This document shows, in pieces, positions 45,154-52,983 of a stretch of 64,000 bases of DNA. A model generated the notes under the pieces. The model was not told where the DNA came from. It saw only the letters and a list, made by a program, of their open reading frames with translations, and made no database searches. Location of the stretch: contig NZ_JABFCS010000001.1 in assembly GCF_013087525.1 (NCBI RefSeq), positions 2,046,001-2,110,000 on the forward strand, given 5' to 3'. Made by a program: the position numbers and the translations under genes. The DNA comes from Ramlibacter montanisoli. GTDB taxonomy: Bacteria; Pseudomonadota; Gammaproteobacteria; Burkholderiales; Burkholderiaceae_C. How positions within the stretch are numbered: position 1 is the stretch's first letter; the number at the start of each line of letters is the position of its first letter.

Positions 45154-47558
45154 AGCGCGATCCGTCGCCGACCGAACTGCCCGAACTTCCCGCCCAGCCC
45201 ATCAGCCAGGACGTCCTGCGGGAGAAATACCTCAAGACCGGAGAAAGCACCGAAGCCGACCTGCTGCGCCGCGTGGCGCGCGCGCTCGCCTCGGTGGAAG
45301 CGGAGCCCGCCCGCGCAGAGTGGGAACAGAAGTTCTTCGACAACATGCTGGCGGGCGCGATCGGCGCCGGCCGCATCATGAGCGCCGCGGGCACCGACCT
45401 GCAGGCCACCCTGATCAACTGCTTCGTGCAGCCCGTGGGCGACGCCATCCAGGGCCGCGACGACGAAGGCTTCCCGGGCATCTACGAAGCGCTGCGCGAA
45501 GCCGCCGAGACCATGCGGCGCGGCGGCGGCGTCGGCTACGACTTCTCGCGCATCCGCCCGCGCGGCGCCGAGGTGCGCGCCACGGCTTCGCAGGCTTCCG
45601 GCCCGTGCAGCTACATGGACGTGTTCGACCACTCCTGCTCCACGGTGGAAAGCGCCGGCGCGCGCCGCGGCGCGCAGATGGGCGTGCTGCGCATCGACCA
45701 TCCCGACGTGCTGGAGTTCATCACGGCCAAGCGCACGCCGGGCCGCTGGAACAACTTCAACGTGTCGGTGGCGGTCACCGACGAATTCATCCGCACCCTG
45801 CAGGCCGGCGGCGACTGGGCCCTGGTGCACAAGGCCAAGCCGGGCGGCTCGCTGGTCGCCCAGGGCGCGCACCTGCGCGGCGACGGCCTGTGGGTCTACA
45901 AGACCGTGCCGGCGCAGCAGCTGTGGGACACGGTGATGCGCTCGGCCTACGATTTCGCCGAGCCGGGCATCCTGTTCGTGGACACGATCAACCGCGAGAA
46001 CAACCTGCGCTATGCGGAAGGGATCACGGCGACCAACCCCTGTGGTGAGCAGCCCTTGCCGCCCTACGGCTGCTGCGACCTCGGCCCCATCATCCTGACG
46101 AAGTTCGTGCGCCACGCCTTCGGCTTCGGCGGCGTGCCGCAGTTCGACTTCGCGGCGTTCGCGCGTTCGGTGGCGACGCAGGTGCGCGCGCTGGACAACG
46201 TGCTGGACCTCACCTTCTGGCCGCTGGACCAGCAGAAGAAGGAAGCTGCGGCCAAGCGCCGCATCGGCGTGGGCTTCACCGGCCTGGGCAACGCGCTGGC
46301 CATGATGCGCGTGCGCTACGACGCACCCGACGGCCGCGACCTGGCCGCGCGCATCGCCCGCTGCATGCGCGACGCCGCCTATGCGGCCTCGGTGGAACTG
46401 GCGAAGGAAAAGGGCGCCTTCCCGCTGTTCGACGCGGACAAGTACCTGGAGGCCGGCACCTTCGCCAGCCGCCTGGACGACGCGCTCAAGCAGGACATCC
46501 GCAAGCACGGCATCCGCAACAGCCACCTGCTGTCGATCGCACCGACCGGCACGGTGAGCCTCGCCTTCGCCGACAACGCCTCCAACGGCATCGAGCCGCC
46601 CTTCTCCTGGACCTACCGCCGCAAGAAGCGCGAGTCCGACGGCAGCACCAGCGAGTACGACGTGGAAGACCACGCCTGGCGCCTGTACCGCTCGCTGGGC
46701 GGCGACACGACCAAGCTGCCGCCCTATTTCGTCTCCGCGCTGGAGATGCCGGCCGCGGGCCACCTGGCGATGATGGAAGCGGTGCAGCCCTTCATCGACA
46801 CGGCGATCTCCAAGACCGTGAACGTGCCGGCGGACTACCCGTACGGCGACTTCCAGGGCCTGTACCTGGAAGCCTGGCGCGCCGGCCTCAAGGGCATGGC
46901 CACCTACCGGCCGAACGACATCCTCGGCTCGGTGCTGTCCACGACGCCCGAGACGAGCGAGCGGCCGCCCGAGAAGGAACGCCGCAAGACCGACCCGATG
47001 CGCTCGGTGATCGAGAAGCGCCCCAAGGGCCAGCTGCCCGCGGTGGCCGAGAAGGTCGAGTACTGGACGCAGCAGGGCCGGCAGACGCTCTACATCGTCG
47101 TGTCGTTCATGCCGACGGAAGACAACCGCGAACGCGCGGTGGAGTTCTTCATGCCGGTGGGCCAGAGCGGCGAGTCGCAGCAGTGGATCACCTCCAGCAT
47201 GCGACTGCTGTCGCTGGCCGCGCGCGGCGGCTTCCTGGACCGCGCGCTGGCCGACATGCGCAAGGTGGCGTGGGACCGCGGTCCCGTGCGCCTGGGCACC
47301 TATGCCAAGCCGGACGGCGGCACGGTGCCGCTGTGGCACGACTCCGAAGTCGCCGCCATCGCCTACGCGGTGCAGAACATCATCTCGCGCCGCAACGGCG
47401 AGCCGGTGGCCGAACTCGCGACGCCGCCCACGCCCGCCACTTCCGCGCCGCCCGCCATGGCCGGTGCCAAGTGCCCGGAGTGCGGGGCGCACGCGATGAT
47501 CCGCAAGGACGGCTGCGACTTCTGCACGCAGTGCGGCCACGTGGGAGCCTGTGGGTGA
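45150..47558 (+). CDS. nrdJ: Adenosylcobalamin-dependent ribonucleotide reductase (class II)
   Basis: An 802-residue enzyme making deoxyribonucleotides with vitamin B12, independent of oxygen. Signatures are TLINCFVQP, the RRGGGVGYDFSRIRPRG block, the catalytic NPCGEQPLPPYGCCDLGP and SIAPTGTVSLAFADNASNG. The C-terminal zinc-ribbon-like tail is CPECG...CDFCTQCG. Intact. Start and stop both overlap neighbours by four bases. It fits a facultative anaerobe that cannot rely on an oxygen-requiring class I enzyme. Confidence 0.94.
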   Translation: MKRDPSPTELPELPAQPISQDVLREKYLKTGESTEADLLRRVARALASVEAEPARAEWEQKFFDNMLAGAIGAGRIMSAAGTDLQATLINCFVQPVGDAIQGRDDEGFPGIYEALREAAETMRRGGGVGYDFSRIRPRGAEVRATASQASGPCSYMDVFDHSCSTVESAGARRGAQMGVLRIDHPDVLEFITAKRTPGRWNNFNVSVAVTDEFIRTLQAGGDWALVHKAKPGGSLVAQGAHLRGDGLWVYKTVPAQQLWDTVMRSAYDFAEPGILFVDTINRENNLRYAEGITATNPCGEQPLPPYGCCDLGPIILTKFVRHAFGFGGVPQFDFAAFARSVATQVRALDNVLDLTFWPLDQQKKEAAAKRRIGVGFTGLGNALAMMRVRYDAPDGRDLAARIARCMRDAAYAASVELAKEKGAFPLFDADKYLEAGTFASRLDDALKQDIRKHGIRNSHLLSIAPTGTVSLAFADNASNGIEPPFSWTYRRKKRESDGSTSEYDVEDHAWRLYRSLGGDTTKLPPYFVSALEMPAAGHLAMMEAVQPFIDTAISKTVNVPADYPYGDFQGLYLEAWRAGLKGMATYRPNDILGSVLSTTPETSERPPEKERRKTDPMRSVIEKRPKGQLPAVAEKVEYWTQQGRQTLYIVVSFMPTEDNRERAVEFFMPVGQSGESQQWITSSMRLLSLAARGGFLDRALADMRKVAWDRGPVRLGTYAKPDGGTVPLWHDSEVAAIAYAVQNIISRRNGEPVAELATPPTPATSAPPAMAGAKCPECGAHAMIRKDGCDFCTQCGHVGACG

Positions 47559-48160
47559 CCCAGCCCGTGGATGCGGCGCTCGCCGGCGAATGGGCCGACG
47601 CGCTGATCCACGGCCGGCGCACCGTGCTGCCCAAGCGGCTGGCGGCCCCGGGCCCGACGCCACGCAGCTGCAGCGCATCCTGGGCGCCGCGGCGGCGGCC
47701 CCTGACCACGGCGAACTGATCCCGTGGCGCTTCGTGATCATCCCGGACGACGCGCGCTCCTCGCTGGCCGACGCGTTCGCCGCCTCGCTGCGCGAGCGTG
47801 ACGCGCAGGCCACCGAGGAACAGCTCACCCAGGCACGCGACAAGGCCTTCCGCTCGCCGCTGCTGCTGCTGGCGGTGGCGACCATGGGCGAGCCCGCCGG
47901 CGACATCCCCCCACCGAGCGGCTGCTGTCGGCCGGCTGCGCGATCCAGAACATCCTGCTGATGGCCACGGCCCTGGGCTTCGGCTCCGCGCTCACCAGCG
48001 GCAAGGCCCTGGGCTCGCCGGCCCTGCGCGCGCTGTTCGCGCTGGCGCCCGAGGAACAGGCGCTGTGCTTCATCAGCATCGGCACCATCGCCGGCGCGCG
48101 CGCGCGCGCACGCGGCCCGGCGTCGAGCGCTACGTGAGCGAACTCAAGGTCCGCCGATGA
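47555..48160 (+). CDS. Nitroreductase-family protein (three frameshifts in this sequence)
   Basis: An FMN-type nitroreductase of about 202 residues after repair. Readable blocks in three frames are MHGRRTVLP-like IHGRRTVLPKRLAAPGP, ILGAAAAAPDHGELIPWRFV, GCAIQNILLMATALGFGSAL and LCFISIGTIAGARAR, ending PGVERYVSELKVRR. The breaks lie near 47653, in the C run around 47913 and in the GC repeat around 48087-48110; one missing base at each restores the frame. GTG start in a GTGA overlap with nrdJ; an ATGA overlap leads into the hemerythrin gene. Confidence 0.8.
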
Positions 48161-48699
48161 TCCAGCCGATCCGACTGCAGTCGCTGGTGGCCGCGCCGGC
48201 GGCGGGCTTCGAGCAGCCCTTCGAGATGCTGGAAGCCTGCCACGAACGCGTGCACCGCATGCTGGCGCTGCTCGCCCGCCTGCGCGAGCACCTGCGCGCG
48301 CACGGCGCCGACACGCAGGCGCAGCAGGCGGCACGCGACGTGATGCGCTACTTCGACCAGGCGGCGCCGCAACACCACCAGGACGAGGAACTGCACGTGT
48401 TCCCGCCGCTGCTGGCCCAGGGCGACCCGGAGACCGTCGCCGTGGTCGCGCGCCTGCAGCAGGACCACCTGCAGATGGAGTCGCGCTGGGGCGCCGCGCG
48501 CCAGGTGCTGGCGCTGGTGGCGGAGGGACGGATCAATGCGCTGTCCGCCGAGGACGAAGCGGTGCTGGATGCGTTCACGGGGTTATACGGCGCGCACATC
48601 GAGGCGGAGGAAGGGATGGCCTACCCGGCCGCGCGTGCGCTGTTCGACGAGGCCGCGACGGCCGCGATGGGGGAGGAGATGATGCGGCGACGGGGGTGA
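48157..48699 (+). CDS. Hemerythrin HHE-domain protein
   Basis: A 180-residue four-helix protein expected to bind a di-iron centre. Ligand-like positions are CHERVHRML, YFDQAAPQHHQDEELHVFP, LQQDHLQMESRW and YGAHIEAEEGMAYP, matching the H..HExxH..H..E pattern of the HHE family. Such proteins bind O2 or NO, or deliver iron for cluster repair. It is the last gene of the run that begins at narK1, ending before a palindromic repeat and a convergent gene. Confidence 0.88.
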   Translation: MIQPIRLQSLVAAPAAGFEQPFEMLEACHERVHRMLALLARLREHLRAHGADTQAQQAARDVMRYFDQAAPQHHQDEELHVFPPLLAQGDPETVAVVARLQQDHLQMESRWGAARQVLALVAEGRINALSAEDEAVLDAFTGLYGAHIEAEEGMAYPAARALFDEAATAAMGEEMMRRRG

Positions 48700-48733
48700 A
48701 ATAGCGCCGGTGCGCGCCCCGCCCCCACCCCAA

Positions 48734-48754
48734 CCCTCCCCCGGAGGGGGAGGG
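48734..48754. repeat. Palindromic C/G-run repeat, copy 2
   Basis: CCCTCCCCC and GGGGGAGGG with a GGA loop, nearly identical to the element at 35651. It lies between two convergent genes and may terminate transcription from either side. On the minus strand the stem is preceded by a run of T, which does not fit a classical terminator for the minus strand. Confidence 0.7.
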
Positions 48755-48767
48755 AGAAAAAGAGAAC

Positions 48768-50045
48768 TCAGCGCAGCCGCGGCGGCGCCGCCAGCTGCTC
48801 CGGCGTCGTGAAGTAGTCCGCCCACTTGCCCCGCTGGTCCCCCGCACGGCGCAGTTCGCCGCGCGCCACGGTGCGCAGGTGCACCTCGTCCGGCCCGTCC
48901 ATGATCCGCAGCGCCCGGCCCCAGGTCCAGAGGTAGGCCAGCGGCGTGTCGGGCGACAGGCCCATGGCGCCGAAGACCTGGATCGCGCGGTCCACCACGC
49001 GGGTCTGCAGGCGCGCGGCGACCACCTTGATGGCCGCGATCTGCTCGCGCAGGTCCGGCGGCGGTTCCGGCTGGTCGAGTGCCCAGGCCGTGCGCAGCAC
49101 CAGCAGGCGGGCCTGGTCGATCTCGATGCGCGAGTCCGCGATCCATTCCTGCACGTTCGACTGCTGCGACAGCGGCTTGCCGAAGGCGCGCCGCTCCAGC
49201 GAGCGGTCGCAGGCCAGCGCCAGCGCCAGCTCGCACTGGCCGATGGTGCGCATGCAATGGTGCACGCGGCCGGGCCCCAGGCGCGACTGCGCCAGCGCGA
49301 AACCCTCGCCCCAGCGGCCCAGCAGGTAGGCTTCGGGCACGCGCACCTGGCGGAACAGCATCTCGCAATGGCCTTCCAGCGAGGTGTGCTGCACGATCGG
49401 GATGTTGCGCGCGACCTCCACGCCGGGCGCATCGGCCGGCACCAGCACCAGGCTGTGCGCGCGGTGCTTCTCGTCGCCGTTGGCGTCCGCGTTGCGGCAG
49501 ACCACGATCAGGAAGCGGCAGTCCGGGTGGGCGGCGCCCGTGATGAACCACTTGCGGCCGCTGATCACCTGCTGGCCGCCCTCGCGCCGCACCTCGGTCT
49601 GCAGGTTGGTGGGATCGGAGGAGGCGACGTCCGGCTCGGACATCGCGAAGGCCGAGCGGATCACGCCCGCCAGCAGGGGTTTCAGCCACATCTCGCGCTG
49701 CGCCGGCGACGCGTGCTTGAGCAGCAGCTCCATGTTGCCGCTGTCCGGCGCATTGCAGTTGAAGACCTCGGCGGCCCAGGGCAGCCGGCCCATCGCTTCG
49801 GCCAGCGGCGCGTAATCCAGGTGCGGCAGCGCGGTGCCGGGGGCGTCGGCGGGCAGCGCGGGCAGGCACAGGTTCCACAGGCCTTCCTCGCGGGCCAGCG
49901 AGCGCAGGTCCGCCATGAACTCCGGCTGCCGCCCCTGCGCGGCGCTGGCGTGCCAGGCCGCGTTGAACGGCAGCAGGTAGCGCTCCAGGAAGGATTCCAG
50001 CCGTCGCAGCCACTGGTCGGCGCACTCGGACTGGCGGAAGTTCAT
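48768..50045 (-). CDS. Acyl-CoA dehydrogenase family protein
   Basis: A 425-residue FAD flavoenzyme oxidising acyl-CoA thioesters. Family signatures are SAFAMSEPDVASSDPTN and GRKWFITGAAHPDCRF in the beta domain, and QVFGAMGLSPDTPLAYLWTWGRALRIMDGPDEVH in the C-terminal helical domain (about residues 365-398). The ATG at 50045 is chosen because GGTGGG lies eight bases upstream. It resembles long-chain or ACAD10/11-like forms by sequence feel, but the substrate cannot be set. Single gene, convergent with the nar operon. Confidence 0.9.
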   Translation of the reverse strand: MNFRQSECADQWLRRLESFLERYLLPFNAAWHASAAQGRQPEFMADLRSLAREEGLWNLCLPALPADAPGTALPHLDYAPLAEAMGRLPWAAEVFNCNAPDSGNMELLLKHASPAQREMWLKPLLAGVIRSAFAMSEPDVASSDPTNLQTEVRREGGQQVISGRKWFITGAAHPDCRFLIVVCRNADANGDEKHRAHSLVLVPADAPGVEVARNIPIVQHTSLEGHCEMLFRQVRVPEAYLLGRWGEGFALAQSRLGPGRVHHCMRTIGQCELALALACDRSLERRAFGKPLSQQSNVQEWIADSRIEIDQARLLVLRTAWALDQPEPPPDLREQIAAIKVVAARLQTRVVDRAIQVFGAMGLSPDTPLAYLWTWGRALRIMDGPDEVHLRTVARGELRRAGDQRGKWADYFTTPEQLAAPPRLR

Positions 50046-50236
50046 GGCCATGGCCCACCATAGCCGCCCGTTTGGGGGATGGCCCTGACCTGGGTCAACT
50101 GCGAAGCTTCGCACTGTCGCGTACCGGTCATCCCACGGTCCCCGCCGCCCGGCCCCCTTTTGCCGACGTGCCGGGAGCCGCTGGCGAGAATCCGGAAGGC
50201 GCCGATTGCAGGCTCTCCTGAAAGCTGGCCCTCCCT

Positions 50237-50797
50237 GTGCGTGTCCTGACCGATCCCGACCACATCGTCCCGCTGCTGCTGGTGGTGCTGGCGATCGCCG
50301 CCGCCGTGGTGCTGTGGCGGCTGCGCGCGCGCATGGTCAAGCGCGCGGCCCTGCGGCGCGCGGCCGGCTACCAGCTGATGGACTGCCTGAAGGCCTACAC
50401 GGTCTGGATCGACTGGCACCGCGACGAGCCGCTGCTGCACCAGGACCCGGAGACCCTCAGCATCCCCGCGTCCCTCAAGCAGGCCGTGGAGCTCAAGGAC
50501 GAGCACTTCCCCGAGCTGGCCAAGCTGATGCTGCAACTGCTGCAGACGCACCGCGAGCTGATGAAGTACCTGTGGGAAGAGAACATCCTGCGCATGACGC
50601 ATTCGACGCAGCGGCCGCACTACGCCGACCCGCGCTACCACCAGCTGCGCGACACGCAGGACGCGGCGCTGGACAGCCTGTTCGTGCGCTGCCGCCAGCT
50701 GATCGGCGACAGCAACGGCGAATGGCGCCGCACCCGCAGCGACTTCAGCTTCTCCAGCGGCATGGAAGGGCCTTCCCGCCCCTCCACGCCGAATTGA
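50237..50797 (+). CDS. Membrane-anchored hypothetical protein, 186 aa
   Basis: GTG start. One N-terminal membrane helix (about residues 9-27, HIVPLLLVVLAIAAAVVLW) is followed by a basic stretch and a helical cytoplasmic domain. Motifs LLQTHRELMKYLWEE and FVRCRQLIGDSN resemble segments of the small protein at 52489-52875 ([24 protein letters not shown]). The two may therefore share a fold. No known family is recognised and no function is assigned. Confidence 0.6.
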   Translation: MRVLTDPDHIVPLLLVVLAIAAAVVLWRLRARMVKRAALRRAAGYQLMDCLKAYTVWIDWHRDEPLLHQDPETLSIPASLKQAVELKDEHFPELAKLMLQLLQTHRELMKYLWEENILRMTHSTQRPHYADPRYHQLRDTQDAALDSLFVRCRQLIGDSNGEWRRTRSDFSFSSGMEGPSRPSTPN

Positions 50798-50806
50798 CGA
50801 ACTGAA

Positions 50807-51463
50807 TCAGGTCCAGGGCAAGGCCTCGAGCACCCGCTCCCAGTCGGCGTCGCCCGTTTCGGCCAGGGGCGGCTGCATGGGAGCCACGGCCGGTGCACTG
50901 AGCAGGCGCTCGCCGTCCCAGCGCAGGCTGCGGTCGGGCGTGAGCAGGATCCAGCGGCTCGAGGGGTCGCGGGTGGCGAGCCAGCCGCCGACGATCTCGC
51001 ACACGTAATGCGCGGGCTCGTACCAGGCCACGGCGACGCCCTGGCCCTTCAACTGCAGCAGCCGGAAACTCAGCTTGCCCTTCATCTTCTGGATGTCGCG
51101 CCGCACGGCCTGCGCCATCTGCCGCAGCCTGGCCAGGTCGTGGTCGCCGAAGTCGTGCTTGAGCTCCGGCTCGTACACCAGGCGCCACAGGGAGCGGTAG
51201 AGCAGGTCGAAGCGATCGGGGTCGCGGTGCAGCACCACCAGCTCGCTCATGCGGATGAAGGACTGCGGGATGATGGCGCGCGCGGCGCGATTGCGGATGG
51301 CCGCACGGCCGGCCTCCAGCGGCTCCTCATCCACGGATTGCGCAGGCGCCGCGGTCCACTCGACCTTGTGCGGCGGGACCTGCTGGGCGAGCAGCCGCGT
51401 GGCCTCGCTGTGGAAACCGGCAATGTCGACCTGGTGGGACAGCGGGACGTGCACCGAGTGCAA
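50807..51463 (-). CDS. DUF4130 / TIGR03915-type putative DNA repair protein
   Basis: A 218-residue soluble protein. FHSEATRLLAQQVPPHKVEW near the N-terminus, VLHRDPDRFDLLYRSLWRLV in the middle and the helix ARLRQMAQAVRRDIQKMKGK match the DUF4130 family. That family is usually encoded beside, or fused to, uracil-DNA glycosylase-like proteins. No radical-SAM partner or glycosylase gene is adjacent here. A role in DNA repair is inferred from the family alone. Confidence 0.72.
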   Translation of the reverse strand: MHSVHVPLSHQVDIAGFHSEATRLLAQQVPPHKVEWTAAPAQSVDEEPLEAGRAAIRNRAARAIIPQSFIRMSELVVLHRDPDRFDLLYRSLWRLVYEPELKHDFGDHDLARLRQMAQAVRRDIQKMKGKLSFRLLQLKGQGVAVAWYEPAHYVCEIVGGWLATRDPSSRWILLTPDRSLRWDGERLLSAPAVAPMQPPLAETGDADWERVLEALPWT

Positions 51464-51572
51464 TCAGTGAGAAGACGCCAACATTGTGCGCGCCCCGCTT
51501 TGGGCGCGGGGCACTTTGTTGCACTTTTTCCGCCCGGCCTTGGAACAAACTGCTGCCGCGCGCCGGCAGCGC

Positions 51573-52492
51573 TCAGCTCGCCGGCAGGAAGCCCTCGACC
51601 GAGAGATAGCGCTCGCCGGTGTCGTAGTTGAAGCCGAGCACGGTCGCGCCCGCCGGGATGTCCTTGAGCTTCTGCGCGATGGCCGCCAGCGTGGCGCCCG
51701 AGGAGATGCCCACCAGGATGCCCTCCTCGCGCGCGGCGCGGCGCGCCATCTCGCGCGCGGGCTCGGCATCGACCTGGATCACGCCATCGAGCAGCGAGGT
51801 GTCCATGATCTTGGGGATGAAGCCGGCGCCGATGCCCTGGATCGGGTGCGGCGAAGGCTGCCCGCCGGAGAGCACGGGCGATGCCACCGGTTCCACGGCG
51901 AACACCTTGAGCTGCTTCCACTGCTGCTTGAGCACCTTGGCGCAGGCCGTGATGTGGCCGCCGGTGCCCACCCGGTGATCAGGTAGTCCACGCCCTGCGG
52001 GAAGTCCTCGAGGATCTCGCGCGCGGTGGTGCGCTCGTGCACCTCCACGTTGGCCGCGTTCTCGAACTGCTGCGGGATCCACGAACCTTCCGTCTGCGCG
52101 GCCAGTTCCTGCGCGCGCGCGATCGCGCCCTTCATGCCCTTCTCGCGCGGGGTGAGGTCGAAGCTGGCGCCGTAGGCCAGCATCAGCCTACGGCGCTCGA
52201 CGGACATGCTGTCCGGCATCACCAGCACCAGCTTGTAGCCCTTCACCGCGGCCACCATCGCCAGCCCGATGCCCGTGTTGCCCGAGGTCGGCTCGATGAT
52301 GGTGCCGCCGGGCTTGAGCTTGCCGCTGCGCTCCGCGTCCTCGACCATCGAGAGCGCGATGCGGTCCTTGATCGAGCCGCCCGGGTTGGAGCGCTCGGAC
52401 TTGATCCACACCTGGTGGCCGGTTCCGAACAGGCGGTTGATGCGGATGTGCGGCGTACGGCCGATCGTGTCGAGGATGCTGTTGGCCTTCAT
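51573..52492 (-). CDS. Cysteine synthase, O-acetylserine sulfhydrylase type (one frameshift in this sequence)
   Basis: PLP enzyme making cysteine from O-acetylserine and sulfide, about 306 residues after repair. The PLP-lysine motif is [14 protein letters not shown]; the substrate loop is [20 protein letters not shown]; the phosphate-binding loop GTGGH follows the break. The frame breaks near 51978 between DYLITG and [10 protein letters not shown]; one base is missing. Its length and [13 protein letters not shown] motif suit CysK/CysM, and I leave the symbol open. Its start overlaps the stop of the small gene at 52489 by four bases. Confidence 0.9.
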
Positions 52493-52875
52493 GGGGACTC
52501 TCCTTCGGGAAGGAGGGTATTGTGCCGCCCCACCAGCTGCAGGCAGCGATGGCGCAGCGCGAGCACGCACGCCGCGTGGCGGTCGCGCCGGGCGGCCAGC
52601 TGCGCGAGTCCATCGGCCGTGCCGCCGGACTGCCCCTGCCACAGCAGGTGCATCAGCTCCGCATGCGCGATCAGCAGTTCGACCCATTGCAGGCCGGCCA
52701 CCGGCAGCGCGTTGCTGTACATGCGGATCGTCTCCACCTGCTCGCCCACGCTGCGATACAACGCCATGTCCGGCCAGCCCGCGACCATGGCGGCCGCGTC
52801 CCTGTCGTAGGGATCGAGGGCCGCGGCCAGCTGCAGGGCGATGGCGTCGAGGGCGGGAGCTTGCGATGCGGACAT
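52489..52875 (-). CDS. Hypothetical protein, 128 aa
   Basis: Starts [20 protein letters not shown] and appears all-helical. The second half has [14 protein letters not shown] and [12 protein letters not shown], which resemble the C-terminal domain of the protein at 50237-50797. It is coupled by ATGA overlap to the downstream cysteine synthase. The open frame extends further upstream, but the ATG at 52875 is preferred by its typical N-terminus. Function unknown. Confidence 0.55.
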   Translation of the reverse strand: MSASQAPALDAIALQLAAALDPYDRDAAAMVAGWPDMALYRSVGEQVETIRMYSNALPVAGLQWVELLIAHAELMHLLWQGQSGGTADGLAQLAARRDRHAACVLALRHRCLQLVGRHNTLLPEGESP

Positions 52876-52983
52876 TGGCGCCAGTTTACGCAGCGCCGAC
52901 TGCACGATCCCAGGAAAACCGCCTATGGATTCCAAAAAATCCTGGCAGCAGTCCGCGGACAGCGCCAATGTACGGATTCGTAC

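Noticed and set aside
44289-47906. A 1205-codon open frame on the minus strand opposite the NMO and nrdJ genes
   Set aside because: It is rich in Arg, His, Ala and Gly without any motif, and lies wholly opposite an intact, well-conserved ribonucleotide reductase. High GC keeps such shadow frames open.
48087-48110. GC dinucleotide run inside the nitroreductase gene as a functional repeat or Z-DNA element
   Set aside because: It lies within the coding region at a frame break and is better explained as an error-prone stretch encoding ARAR.
50085-50098. CTGACCTGGGTCAA between the acyl-CoA dehydrogenase and the 50237 gene, resembling an FNR box
   Set aside because: The first base of the left half-site is wrong and neither neighbour has an obvious link to anaerobic growth. 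Kept out of the feature list.
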